Shown: positions 34,807 to 44,281, counted from the first letter of the stretch. The stretch is 64,000 bases of DNA from Paenibacillus hemerocallicola (GCF_006265175.1 NZ_VDCQ01000015.1:84805-148804), one strand, 5' to 3'. The notes: generated by a model from the sequence alone, not told the origin. Translations and numbers: made by a program.

Positions 34807-35901
34807 TTACGTATGATCGGGCGACGAAGTGCGCGGCTTTAGCCCGTACAGATTGGCTGCGTTCCGGTAAAAGATAGGGTCGGCGTACGAGGCGTCCAGC
34901 TTCGGAAACGCCAGGCGCGGCGAGTCAAAGTCCCAGTGCGGGTAATCGCTGGCGAACAGGAGGCACTCCTTGGCGTAGAGCGCGTCAAGCATCGGGACAA
35001 ACAGGGCCGGATCGGGTGTCAGCTCAATCGGCTGGGACGATACGTACATATTGGACCGGTAATACTCGCTTGGCGGCTTTTTCACCCAAGGCGTTTGCAC
35101 CCGCAGCCCTTTCCAGTCTTGATCAAGCTTCCATAAATACGGCGCGATCCACATGACGCCGGCTTCTTGCATCACGACCTTCAGCGTCGGGTATTTCTCG
35201 AAGACTCCGCTGAATAGGAGGCTGGCCATATGCGCCATCATCGTCTGCGTCCGGCTCGCCCGCGACTCGATATAATAGGTGACATGGCCCGCCCCGGTCG
35301 GCGACGGATTGATGCCCTGCCCTTCGTTGCCGATATGAATCGTGAACACCAGATTATGCCGTACGCATGCTTCGAAGATCGGCTCGTAAATCGCATTGCC
35401 GTAAGGCTTCTCGCTTCCTCCGGGCACAAGCACCTGCACAAATCGCCGATCATCGCCCACGCGGTCGATTTCTTTGGCGGCGAGCAGCGGATGCTGCTTC
35501 GGGATGGTGATCGAGCCGCGCAAACGGTCTTCCTTGTCCAGCCAATGGTCTCTCGTGTAGTCGTTGTAAGCGGAAGCGAGCGCGGCGGCGTAATGAGCGT
35601 CGGGATGCGAGCCCAGCGAATAAAACTCGCCGGTTAAAATCCCATATTCGACATGAAACGGGTCAAGGTAATGCTCTCTCATAAAGTCGAGATCCGTCCC
35701 CGGCGCTCCGCCGTTCGGCGGATTGGCGTCCACCCGGCGCCCTCCCTTGCCGCCGTTCATATACGGATAGCTGGGAAGCAGCAGCCCCCACTCGGATATG
35801 CGGTCGCAGTATTCTTTCGGCAAGTATGGAAATATGGCTTTTACGTTCGGTGCATTATGATGGATATCTACGTCAATGATCGTTCGTCTGGCAGTTGACA
35901 A
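34807..35901 (-). CDS. Amidohydrolase-superfamily (COG2159-like) enzyme, copy 2
   Basis: A 364-aa paralogue of the enzyme at 30337. It shows DVDIHHNAPNV at the start, FTIHIGNEGQGINPSPTGAG, MMAHMASLLFSG and ASDYPHWDFDSP, so the metal ligands match copy 1. The start is TTG 35901, ten bases after AGGGGGT. It precedes the solute-binding protein and Rieske genes on the same strand but is separated from them by a regulator on the other strand. Conserved GLRVQTPW near the C-terminus is shared with copy 1. Confidence 0.86.
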   Translation of the reverse strand: MSTARRTIIDVDIHHNAPNVKAIFPYLPKEYCDRISEWGLLLPSYPYMNGGKGGRRVDANPPNGGAPGTDLDFMREHYLDPFHVEYGILTGEFYSLGSHPDAHYAAALASAYNDYTRDHWLDKEDRLRGSITIPKQHPLLAAKEIDRVGDDRRFVQVLVPGGSEKPYGNAIYEPIFEACVRHNLVFTIHIGNEGQGINPSPTGAGHVTYYIESRASRTQTMMAHMASLLFSGVFEKYPTLKVVMQEAGVMWIAPYLWKLDQDWKGLRVQTPWVKKPPSEYYRSNMYVSSQPIELTPDPALFVPMLDALYAKECLLFASDYPHWDFDSPRLAFPKLDASYADPIFYRNAANLYGLKPRTSSPDHT

Positions 35902-36257
35902 TGGAATGATACCCCCTTTCTTTCTGTATGGTCATGCACTCTCATTATAGGGGGAGGGCGGTGGGAAACAAATGCTGAACGGTCGTATTTCTTTTGTTGA
36001 TTTGTCAGGTAGGCGAATCGCTTTTTTCCTTTACTTCCAATAGTACTGGACAGTGAAAAGTTCTTGTCGAAAATCGTAGAATGGCAAAATGACCCAATCA
36101 GGCGATTGTGTGATATCCGGATGAGATCGGCATTATCAAATTGGCAATGAACATCTGAAGATATGCTAAGTTTCCCAGATGGAAAGATGAGCGCCTTCGC
36201 CACTCGATTTGCTACAGTAGAGCTGTACCTATAATCGATTGCTGGAGGCGAATTTTC
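35902..36257. promoter_or_regulatory. Divergent promoter region, amidohydrolase 2 / PhyH 2
   Basis: 356 bases between two divergent starts must hold both promoters. I see no gene, no strong hairpin and no clear operator in it. Confidence 0.5.
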
Positions 36258-37001
36258 ATGCAGAAAAATACAAGCTTGCTATCACCGGAGGATACGGCCT
36301 ATTATAGTCGTAACGGATATTTATTGTACAAAAAGCCGCTTTTTTCCGAACAAAAGTTGAATCGGTTGACGGACATTTTCGAGGAGCAGCTGGCGTTGAA
36401 GGGCCAGAAGCTTTCGGACGAGCTGGACACCCCGCATTTCCGCGATGAACGGCTGCTGGAGTTTTTACTCGCGGATGAGGTGCTGGATCTGGTGGAGCCA
36501 ATCCTCGGTCCGAACATCGGGTTGTGGTCGAGCCACTTCATCTGCAAAGATCCGGTGGTGGGGCGCGCCACGCCATGGCACGAGGATTCGGCCTACTGGA
36601 AAGGCCGCGTGAGCAGCTTCGACAGCATCGTGACGGTCTGGCTGGCCATTGACCGCAGCAATCAGGAGAACGGCTGCATGCGCGTCATCCCCGGCACTCA
36701 TAATAACGGGTTTTCCGATTATGAGGAAGTGGACAAGAGCAAGAACTTGTTCCGGTCGCAAGTGAAAAATATCGACGACTCGCAAGCCGTCTATTTTGAA
36801 CTCGAGCGGGGCGAATGCTCGCTGCACGACAGCCGGATCATCCACGGCGCGAAGGCCAATACGAGCCCTCACCGCAGGTGCGGCTATACGATGCGCTATT
36901 TCTCTACGGAAGCGCGCGTCATTCCGGAGCGCAATCAGAATCACAAAGTATGGCTTGCCCGAGGTCGGGATGTGGCGGGAAGCCGATTCGAGAACGTATA
37001 A
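36258..37001 (+). CDS. Phytanoyl-CoA dioxygenase family protein, copy 2
   Basis: A 247-aa Fe(II)/2-oxoglutarate oxygenase. The iron triad is PWHEDS (HxD with x = Glu) and a distal His in SRIIHGAKAN; Arg in TMRYFS would bind 2-oxoglutarate. GGAGG lies upstream of the ATG. It is followed 28 bases later by an AraC gene on the same strand. It is the second of four AraC-associated members in the window and diverges widely from the one at 8554. Confidence 0.88.
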   Translation: MQKNTSLLSPEDTAYYSRNGYLLYKKPLFSEQKLNRLTDIFEEQLALKGQKLSDELDTPHFRDERLLEFLLADEVLDLVEPILGPNIGLWSSHFICKDPVVGRATPWHEDSAYWKGRVSSFDSIVTVWLAIDRSNQENGCMRVIPGTHNNGFSDYEEVDKSKNLFRSQVKNIDDSQAVYFELERGECSLHDSRIIHGAKANTSPHRRCGYTMRYFSTEARVIPERNQNHKVWLARGRDVAGSRFENV

Positions 37002-37029
37002 ACACCGGGAAGCGGAAAGGAATGAACCG

Positions 37030-37926
37030 ATGAAGCGAGAGAGCGGGTCACAGCCCAGGCGTCTGTTGAATGAGCAGTATATGCAGCTTAACCGTTCCTT
37101 CAACTTCTTTGTGCAGCGGCTAAAGCAGCCGTCTCCGCTTCATTGGCACGAATTTTATGAGATGTGCGTCATAACGGAAGGGACAGGAATGAATGTGTTG
37201 AACGGAGTGGCCCATCCACTGGAGAGAGGTAGTCTGTTCCTGCTTACCCCCGCGGATTTCCATGAAATATACCCTGATCCGAATTCCGTTCTGCATGTGT
37301 ACAACGTGATCTTCTCGGAAGAAATGCTGGTCGGCGAGCTGCGCGAATTGCTGCTTTACGGGAATGCAAGTCGGATGATCCGTCTGGATAAAGAGGCGCT
37401 TCTGCGAGTGGAGCAGGAGTATTTGGTTATCGACCGGGAAATGCGGGAACCGAAGACCGCCCAGCGGCTTATGGTGAAAGGAGCGTTGGAACGCATTCTG
37501 ATCGAGCTGCTGCGCCAGCGGGAGATCGGTTCGGTCGGTAGGGGCTTACTGGGGGATGCGGCTGCGACATCGAGCCATGACGCAGTTGCAAGCGCCCTTC
37601 TTTTCATTCATCATCATTTCCGAGAACCGCTGAGCTTGCAGGATGCCGCTCGCGAGGCCAATCTCGCTCCCGGCTACTTTAGCACATGCTTCCGGCAGAC
37701 GACGGGCATTACGTTCCAGCACTACCTGCAAAACTTGCGGATCGAATTCGGGGCCGCGCTCCTGCTTGCCTCCGAGTGGCCGGTAACCGATATTTGCTAC
37801 GCTTCCGGTTTCCGCACCTTGACCCACTTCGAGCGGGTGTTCAGGAACAAATACGGCTGTTCTCCCCGACAGTACCAACAGCAAGGACCGTGGAATGCGA
37901 AGGGTCAAAGGCCGCATCAACCCTAA
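37030..37926 (+). CDS. AraC-family regulator, downstream of PhyH 2
   Basis: A 298-aa regulator with cupin residues HWHEFYEMCVITEGTG and an AraC HTH pair (LQDAAREANLAPGYFSTCFR and DICYASGFRTLTHFERVFRN). ATG 37030 has AAAGGA upstream. It is likely co-transcribed with the PhyH gene and possibly autoregulatory. Its cupin most resembles sugar- or polyol-sensing regulators, but the ligand is unknown. Confidence 0.86.
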   Translation: MKRESGSQPRRLLNEQYMQLNRSFNFFVQRLKQPSPLHWHEFYEMCVITEGTGMNVLNGVAHPLERGSLFLLTPADFHEIYPDPNSVLHVYNVIFSEEMLVGELRELLLYGNASRMIRLDKEALLRVEQEYLVIDREMREPKTAQRLMVKGALERILIELLRQREIGSVGRGLLGDAAATSSHDAVASALLFIHHHFREPLSLQDAAREANLAPGYFSTCFRQTTGITFQHYLQNLRIEFGAALLLASEWPVTDICYASGFRTLTHFERVFRNKYGCSPRQYQQQGPWNAKGQRPHQP

Positions 37927-37975
37927 GCGCCGGACCTCTCGATTCTCGAAAAAAATTCGTTATTCGAGGTTTCCC

Positions 37976-38845
37976 ATGAGGCTTACTATTACTTATGAGA
38001 ACAACATTCCGATTAACGCTTTCCGCTGGACGCCCAACAAAAAGTTGGAACCGCTTCATTATCATTCAAGTCTGGAAATCGGCCTATGCATTTCCGGTAG
38101 CGGCGTTTTTTATTTCGGTGAGAAGCAGTACCGGGTCGCAATCGGCGATATTTTTATAGTCAATAATAACGAACTCCATATTGCCAAATCGGATGAATGC
38201 AATCCCAGCACCTATATATTTATCAATTTCGATCCGCGTTTGTTACTCGAAGAGGAAGAATCGTTGCTGTTGCCATTCGCTTATAATTCGGATCATTTCG
38301 ACAATCGCATTACTTCGGCTTCGCCCCTTGCCGAACCGCTCGGGGCATTGATTGAGGAAATATGGAACGAGCTCGACGCCAGACAGGAAGGTTACATAAG
38401 TATGGCCAAAAGCGCCCTACTTGAGCTGTGTGTGCTGCTGCTGCGTCATTATTCGACCGGTATGTCGAAGTTCGAGTGGAAACGGATGACCGATACGTTT
38501 CGACGGATGCGTCCGGCTTTGACGATGGTTGAAGATCGCTTCCGGGAGCCGCTCGAGCTGACGGACATAGCGGAAGCTCTCCTCCTTAGTCCTTCCCGGG
38601 CCAGCCATCTATTCCAACAGGAGCTGGGGCGCAGTTTTAAAGATTATTTGCTGCATCTGCGAATCAACGAAGCGAAACGGATGCTGATCAGTACGAGCCT
38701 TAGCGCTGCAGACGTTTGTTTCGGGAGCGGCTTTCAGAGCATCCCTTCCTTCTACCGTCTTTTCAAATCCATCGTAGGCCTTTCTCCACTCGATTATCGC
38801 AACAAATTTTCGGTGCACGCAATTATTGAGAATACAAAACAATAG
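37976..38845 (+). CDS. AraC-family regulator, partner of ADP-ribosylglycohydrolase 2
   Basis: A 289-aa paralogue of the regulator at 27558, sharing NNIPINAFRW, LHYHSSLEIGLC and GDIFIVNNNELHIAKS. The HTH motifs are LTDIAEALLLSPSRASHLFQ and CFGSGFQSIPSFYRLF. GAGG precedes ATG 37976; an N-terminal extension to 37895 overlaps the preceding gene and is rejected. The order regulator then ADP-ribosylglycohydrolase is the same as in copy 1. Confidence 0.87.
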   Translation: MRLTITYENNIPINAFRWTPNKKLEPLHYHSSLEIGLCISGSGVFYFGEKQYRVAIGDIFIVNNNELHIAKSDECNPSTYIFINFDPRLLLEEEESLLLPFAYNSDHFDNRITSASPLAEPLGALIEEIWNELDARQEGYISMAKSALLELCVLLLRHYSTGMSKFEWKRMTDTFRRMRPALTMVEDRFREPLELTDIAEALLLSPSRASHLFQQELGRSFKDYLLHLRINEAKRMLISTSLSAADVCFGSGFQSIPSFYRLFKSIVGLSPLDYRNKFSVHAIIENTKQ

Positions 38846-38917
38846 CTGAGTAGATGACTCGCCTGTGCCCCAGCTATAATGAACCTGAAGCGAATTCATT
38901 CGATGGAGGTCATTCAT

Positions 38918-40318
38918 ATGGCGGGGTGGACATCACTAGATGAACTGCTAAAAAAGGAAGTCGTGCAAAGAGGTCAGGAAGGCTGCGAAGTAGACGGCTA
39001 TGCAGAGAAGGTCGCGGCGGCAGGAACGGATGAAGCTCAGCTGATGTCGCTCTACAACGAAATGATAGCGCTTCCGATTCGAAGCGATTTTCCTTATGAG
39101 GAGCCTTCGGAGCTGGCCGATATTCGCGCTCTGCGGCCTGACGGTCCGCGCAAGCTGAGCGATTCGCCGGATGAAGCGCAATGGCAGGACAAATTTTATG
39201 GCGCATGGCTCGGCCGCAGCGCCGGCTGCGCCCTGGGCAAACCTCTGGAGGTTTGGCACTACATGGGCGGGACAGAGAGCAATCCGGGATGGCGCAACGT
39301 ACAGCTTTGGTTCGAAGGGGCCGATGCCTGGCCGATTCGCGGATATACTCCGATCGAATCCCGCGCGGAGAAGGAGCATGGCTTGTCGCTCGCCTCTGCG
39401 AGTATGAAAAGCACTAGGGAAAAGATCCGCTTTATGGAAACGGACGACGATATACGCTATACCGTACTCGGACTGATTATGCTGGAAGAGAAAGGGCTTA
39501 ACTTCGATTCGTTCGACATCGGGAAATTATGGCACAGACGGCTCGCCTACAGACAAGTTTGTACGGCCGAGACGCAAGCTTATATGAATTTCACACATGC
39601 GACTTCTCATCAAAAGGGACAAAGACCGGACAACTGGGATACCCGCAAAGATTGGGTGCGCACGTATTTGAATCCATACCGCGAATGGATCGGAGCGCAA
39701 ATTCGCGCCGACGGCTTCGCTTACGGCGCAGCCGGCAACCCTGAGCTCGCTGCCGAGCTTGCTTGGCGCGACGCTTCCTTCTCGCACGTCAAGAACGGCA
39801 TATACGGTGAAATGTTCTGTGCGGCCATGATCGCAGCCGCTTTCGTCGAAAGCGATCCGGAGCGTATCGTGCGCATCGGGTTAAGCGAAATTCCGCGCAA
39901 TTGCAGACTTGCGCACGATATCGAGCAAGCGATATCGATAGCGAAGGAAGCGAAGGACCAAGTACAGCTTGTCGACCGCATTTGGGAAGCATTCAAGCAC
40001 TATCACCCGGTGCATACGAACAACAACGCCGCTCTTGTAGCCGCCTCCATCATTTTCTCCAAGGGCGACTTCGAGACCGCCATCGCCACTTCCGTGCTCG
40101 GCGGCTGGGATACCGACTGCAACGGAGCAACCGTAGGCTCCATTATGGGCGCTACGCTTGGCGCAAGCAAGCTGCCTGCAAACTGGACGCAACCGTTGAA
40201 CGATACACTATACGCGGAATTGATCGGTTTCCACCCGATCTCCATCTCGGAATGCGCCAAGCGTACTTATGAGGTGTTTCGCAGCATCCGTGCTTCCTTG
40301 GCCGCCAGCGGCGCGTAA
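38918..40318 (+). CDS. ADP-ribosylglycohydrolase-family protein, copy 2
   Basis: A 466-aa paralogue of the protein at 28498, with the same helical N-terminal extension, GAWLGRSAGCALGKPLE, METDDDIRYTVLGL and GGWDTDCNGATVGSIMGA. GGAGGTCATTCAT precedes ATG 38918; an in-frame ATG at 38879 lacks a site. The long shared stretches around GANLVK-like loops and HTNNNAALVAAS show both copies keep the metal site. The G+C content is higher than in copy 1, so the two may have different recent origins. Confidence 0.86.
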   Translation: MAGWTSLDELLKKEVVQRGQEGCEVDGYAEKVAAAGTDEAQLMSLYNEMIALPIRSDFPYEEPSELADIRALRPDGPRKLSDSPDEAQWQDKFYGAWLGRSAGCALGKPLEVWHYMGGTESNPGWRNVQLWFEGADAWPIRGYTPIESRAEKEHGLSLASASMKSTREKIRFMETDDDIRYTVLGLIMLEEKGLNFDSFDIGKLWHRRLAYRQVCTAETQAYMNFTHATSHQKGQRPDNWDTRKDWVRTYLNPYREWIGAQIRADGFAYGAAGNPELAAELAWRDASFSHVKNGIYGEMFCAAMIAAAFVESDPERIVRIGLSEIPRNCRLAHDIEQAISIAKEAKDQVQLVDRIWEAFKHYHPVHTNNNAALVAASIIFSKGDFETAIATSVLGGWDTDCNGATVGSIMGATLGASKLPANWTQPLNDTLYAELIGFHPISISECAKRTYEVFRSIRASLAASGA

Positions 40319-40395
40319 TTTCGGCAGAGCACACAAAAATATGAGCATGCCTTGCGGCGATACGGAACGTACGCCGCTCGGCAAACTTGATTTGA

Positions 40396-40632
40396 TCCTT
40401 TAACGTTCGGCAGACGGTGAAAGCGATTGAAGGTTATGTCATGTACAGTTGCATCGCCACGGGGTTGCTGCAACTGATCGCCGTCCGCTATTCGAGCCGG
40501 GTACCGGGCTTTTTCTTTCGCTACCTGAGAACGCCCTCCAAGACTGTCGTTTCCGAGGCCACGGTGATGGCTTATTTGCACACCTCGATTTTTCGCCTGT
40601 TTGCTCGCAATCCGCAATGTTCCATAACGTAA
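40396..40632 (+). pseudogene. C-terminal fragment of a DDE transposase (IS4-like)
   Basis: An open stretch with no start or ribosome binding site reads VKAIEGYVMYSCIATGLLQ, then FRYLRTPSKTVVSEATVMAY, then a stop. This resembles the C-terminal end of IS4-type transposases, which have AIEG(Y/F)VM and a closing LRT-S-T-SEAT segment. Nothing upstream continues it, and I see no inverted repeat ends. It is the only trace of a mobile element in the island and sits right after ADP-ribosylglycohydrolase 2. Confidence 0.6.
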
Positions 40633-40640
40633 ATAATCCA

Positions 40641-40660
40641 AGCAGGGAATGCCTGCTTTT
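40641..40660 (+). terminator. Short terminator-like hairpin
   Basis: AGCAGG (40641-40646) pairs with CCTGCT (40652-40657) with a GAATG loop and is followed by TTTG. It lies just after the transposase fragment and before the solute-binding protein gene. Confidence 0.5.
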
Positions 40661-40720
40661 GACGCCGATTCGCTCGTTTCTTAATACTGTAGAACTTTTG
40701 ACTGTCTGGGAGGGTTAAAT

Positions 40721-42025
40721 TTGGCTAAAATAAACAAGACTCAAACCATTATGATTAGCGCTGTGTTAATGTCCTTGCTAGCAAGCGGCTGTAGCGGTAA
40801 GATAGCCGGAGAGGCCGAGCAGAAGGAGAAAGAGAAGGAGGCTCTTGCGATTAGCAACGCTCCGGTAACGCTACGGTTCGCGTACCCTTTCAATTGGGTA
40901 CTGGAATCCGAGTTCAAGCAATATATCGAGGAGCCGGTCAAAAAACGTTATCCGAATATTTCGTTTGAAGTATACAATCTGGCTGCTAAGGGCCAATCGC
41001 TGGATGAGCTCTTGGCTGCCGGCACGGTTCCCGATATGGTGATGACGGCTTCTCCCCTCATGGAACGGTACACGGGCAGAGGATTGGACGAAAACATCGA
41101 GCCGTTGATCAAAAAATTCCGTTTCGATCTTACCAAATTGAATAAGGTCGCGGTGGATGGGGTGAAAATCGTCAGTCAGACGGATTATTTGATCGGACTC
41201 CCGTGGACGATGCACTTTTACGCTAACTATTATAACAAAACGATCTTCGATAAGTTCGGCGTGGAATATCCCCGCAACGGCATGACTTGGGAAGAAACAT
41301 ACGAGCTTGGCAAAAAGCTTACCCGCAACGATGGCGGCATTCAATACCGCGGACTTGAGCCGGATGGACCGGTCCGGATCGGATCGATATTTTCGCTTCC
41401 TTACGTCGATCCGAAAACGAATAAGGCTGTAGTGAATACTGACGGCTGGAAAAAAGTGTTCGATTTGCTTAAGAAAATATACGACATCCCCGGAAACGGA
41501 GAAGTGAAGCTTAACGCGGCCGGCCAATTCGCCAATGACGGAATTTTGGCGATGTATCCTTCGCTGAACCTGCTGTCCAACTTGAAGGATGCAAAACAAG
41601 TGAACTGGGATATCGTACAATATCCTCAGTTCAAAGAGCTGCCGAATACGGGCATGCAGGTAGACGAGTACGTGATTCACATTACGAAGCAGAGCAAATA
41701 TAAAGATCAGGCGTTCCAAGTGCTGTCCACCATGCTGTCCGAAGAAGTACAAAAAGATCTTGCCCGCATCGGCCGCGTCCCGGTCATGACCGGCAAAGAC
41801 ATTGAGGAAGAGTTCGGGAAAAATCTGGATTACGCGAAAGGGAAAAACCTGAAAAACGCTTTCTTGGCCCAGCCTGCCAAACCTTTCGTTGTAACGAAGC
41901 ATGACGCCAAAGCCAAAACGATCATGATCGAAGGCATGAATGCGACGGTTAAAGGTCAAAAAGATATTAACACCGCTTTGCGCGAAGCCGAAGAAAGCAT
42001 CAATACCTACATCGCAACTCAATAA
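40721..42025 (+). CDS. Extracellular solute-binding lipoprotein (ABC sugar type), copy 2
   Basis: A 434-aa family-1 binding protein with lipobox LASGC, then GLPWTMHFYANYYNKTIFDK and NGMTWEETYELGKKLTRNDG, clearly related to the one at 32492. The start is TTG with GGGAGGG upstream. Like its paralogue it has no permease or ATPase next to it. It converges on a PhyH gene across a very strong bidirectional terminator. Confidence 0.87.
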   Translation: MAKINKTQTIMISAVLMSLLASGCSGKIAGEAEQKEKEKEALAISNAPVTLRFAYPFNWVLESEFKQYIEEPVKKRYPNISFEVYNLAAKGQSLDELLAAGTVPDMVMTASPLMERYTGRGLDENIEPLIKKFRFDLTKLNKVAVDGVKIVSQTDYLIGLPWTMHFYANYYNKTIFDKFGVEYPRNGMTWEETYELGKKLTRNDGGIQYRGLEPDGPVRIGSIFSLPYVDPKTNKAVVNTDGWKKVFDLLKKIYDIPGNGEVKLNAAGQFANDGILAMYPSLNLLSNLKDAKQVNWDIVQYPQFKELPNTGMQVDEYVIHITKQSKYKDQAFQVLSTMLSEEVQKDLARIGRVPVMTGKDIEEEFGKNLDYAKGKNLKNAFLAQPAKPFVVTKHDAKAKTIMIEGMNATVKGQKDINTALREAEESINTYIATQ

Positions 42026-42165
42026 ACGAAAGTCATCGGTAGCAAATAAACCTCTCCAAGACGTTTTGAAAGCGCTTTACGAAAACGAACCGCTCGTATA
42101 TGCGCGTCCGTTTGGAAGCGCGGCGCGTCGAAACCAGCCAACCATTCGATATAGATGTATAAAGA

Positions 42166-42211
42166 AAAAGACAGTTGGTATACGTGCAGTACGTATACCA
42201 ACTGTCTTTTT
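42166..42211. terminator. 20-bp perfect-stem bidirectional terminator
   Basis: AAAAGACAGTTGGTATACGT (42166-42185) pairs perfectly with 42191-42210 around GCAGT; T-runs flank both sides. It ends the solute-binding gene and the converging PhyH gene. Confidence 0.9.
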
Positions 42212-42301
42212 AAGGATATATGTTCTCGTCCTTGGATGGGTTGAATCATCGTAGCGACGCTGCGAAGAACTCAGACGAAACCGGGCTATTGCCGTAGATT
42301 A

Positions 42302-43012
42302 TTATTTCTTCAGCGCAGACAGCAGCTCGCGGTCCGTCAGCAGTTTGCCCGTTTCCGCATATCGGCAAGCAGACGATGCAACCTGGAAAGCATAGGCTCT
42401 TCTCGGCTTGTCGGTATTATTCGTTTTGCTATGATGCAGCGTCTCTCTATGAAAAATAACGGCATCTCCGGGCGCCATCGGCTTGCATGGCATTCCATTC
42501 TCAGGGTCTGCGGCTCGCCGATGCTTAGCGCCGGCCTCGTCAATATTCGCTTGACGGCCTAAGCGATGGGAACGCGGTGCAAGCCACAAGCCTGCATTTT
42601 CTTGCGTAATCGTATCGAGAGCTATAAACCCGTTGAGCATATGACCTAAAATGTGCGTATACATGTTGTCTTGGTGCCAAGCCAATCCTTCCCCATGCGG
42701 ATGCACTACGGCATACATCCCCATCCATAGCCTTACTTCGTCGCCAAGTATTTTCTCATAAATATCGATCAAGGCTGCGGATGAAAGCATGTTTGCCGTT
42801 TCCGGGAACTGCGCGGCGCTTTTGTCAAAATGAATGAAGCCATTGGATTTCCATTCCCCGCTTTCGGATTTGCTCACGAAATCCGCCTGCTCCAGGTTGA
42901 TTTTTTCTACCGTTTCGGGAGTAATCAATCCCGGCGCATAGAAATAGCCCTCGCGATAAAACTCTTCGATCATTTGCTCCGTTAGTACAAAATTAGAAAT
43001 GGCTTGTGTCAA
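42302..43012 (-). CDS. Phytanoyl-CoA dioxygenase family protein, copy 3
   Basis: A 236-aa enzyme. The iron triad is AWHQDN and a distal His in ETLHHSKTN, and 2-oxoglutarate would be bound by the Arg in DKPRRAYAF. TTG 43012, eight bases after AGGAGG, is preferred to an open frame reaching 43054. It is divergent from an AraC gene across 163 bp. A His-rich metal region (VVHPHGEG) precedes the HxD motif. Confidence 0.87.
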   Translation of the reverse strand: MTQAISNFVLTEQMIEEFYREGYFYAPGLITPETVEKINLEQADFVSKSESGEWKSNGFIHFDKSAAQFPETANMLSSAALIDIYEKILGDEVRLWMGMYAVVHPHGEGLAWHQDNMYTHILGHMLNGFIALDTITQENAGLWLAPRSHRLGRQANIDEAGAKHRRAADPENGMPCKPMAPGDAVIFHRETLHHSKTNNTDKPRRAYAFQVASSACRYAETGKLLTDRELLSALKK

Positions 43013-43175
43013 CAGCTTCTCCTCCTTATTCGTTATGATTTCAATGTACTGCAAGCCCGACGGAAAAACTGCTCGAAAGCAACCAATAAATTGTATTTTT
43101 GTTCATAAGAAGCTAGGATACAATTAGTTGACGATATTAGTAACCTAACGATGATGGGATTTCACGGAGGATTAT

Positions 43176-44030
43176 ATGTATTACGATGATGTCCGACTGG
43201 AACGTGAATTGAACTTTGTGCAAAAGATAGGAGCTTTAACCGAGCATGACATGCACCTGCACGACGCTTTGGAAGTGAGCATATTACTGGAGAACGACGC
43301 AAAATACCGTCTTGTTGACCGCGACTATTACGGGAAGCCTGGAGACGTCTTTGTGTTCCGTCCCTTTGAACCGCACTATAATCTTGCGCAAAGCACGGAA
43401 AAACCGGTGAAATGGATTATGCTGCTGTTTTCCCCGTCAATCGTCAAGTTCATTCCGGAAGGAAGTAAATTGCTCCAGCCGTTTTATACGGCCGCCGGCC
43501 GCTTCTCCCCGTTAATACCGGCACAATCGCCATTTGCCGGCTTGATTCATGCTGCTGCAAAGCAAGCAGTCGCTGAGGAGGAACAGAAGCTTCCCGGATG
43601 GCAGGCCAAGCAATATTTGTACTTTGTCGATATTCTCGTTTCGATATTCCGTTATTATTTAGAAGGTTTTCGGGATCTTTCCTCTTTGGGGAGAAAGCCG
43701 AACGAGGCGATGATTCGAGTCATAGAATTCGTTCTGTCTCATTTTACGGAAGAGATCGAAATGGATCAACTGATCGTCATGTCGAATATGCGGAAAACGA
43801 TGTTTTTCAAACAATTTAAAGAGCTTACAAGTCTCTCTCCCAATGAGTTTATTAGTCGACTTCGGCTGCAATCGGCCCTTTATTATTTGGATCATACCGA
43901 CAAATCGATTACCGAAATCGCTTATGAATGCGGCTTCCACTCCTTAAGCTATTTCAATAAGCAATTCAAGCAGTTTAGGGGCGTAGCTCCGAGAGAACAT
44001 AGGGCCAAGTTAAAAGTACCGAATGAATAA
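43176..44030 (+). CDS. AraC-family regulator, divergent from PhyH 3
   Basis: A 284-aa regulator. The cupin half has HDMHLHDALEVSILLEND and RPFEPHYNLAQS; the C-terminal HTH pair includes MDQLIVMSNMRKTMFFKQF and EIAYECGFHSLSYFNKQFK. GGAGGATTAT lies before the ATG. The divergent pairing with the PhyH gene suggests it controls that gene. Confidence 0.87.
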   Translation: MYYDDVRLERELNFVQKIGALTEHDMHLHDALEVSILLENDAKYRLVDRDYYGKPGDVFVFRPFEPHYNLAQSTEKPVKWIMLLFSPSIVKFIPEGSKLLQPFYTAAGRFSPLIPAQSPFAGLIHAAAKQAVAEEEQKLPGWQAKQYLYFVDILVSIFRYYLEGFRDLSSLGRKPNEAMIRVIEFVLSHFTEEIEMDQLIVMSNMRKTMFFKQFKELTSLSPNEFISRLRLQSALYYLDHTDKSITEIAYECGFHSLSYFNKQFKQFRGVAPREHRAKLKVPNE

Positions 44031-44281
44031 GGAACTGCTTTGATGGCAGCTCCACTCTTGGCTATTTGTTGTTTAGATCGACTTTCGATCCTCAATAATT
44101 CCGCGGATGCGTTCCTCGCTCGGGTGGAACATGTCTGGAATTCGATAAAGCCGGCAGCCCGGGTTTGGATGTTCCCTCCATCTCCTTCATGCTCCCCCTG
44201 TTTATTGAATCCTTCTGAAGAATAGTAAAAACAAATCGAATCGTACATGGACGCAATTTCTTTTTATATCCTTTATTTCCG

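Noticed and set aside
42066..42080. TTGAAAGCGCTTTAC, similar to a CcpA site
   Set aside because: It lies between the stop of the solute-binding gene and its terminator, where it could not control any start, and it misses the last C of the consensus.
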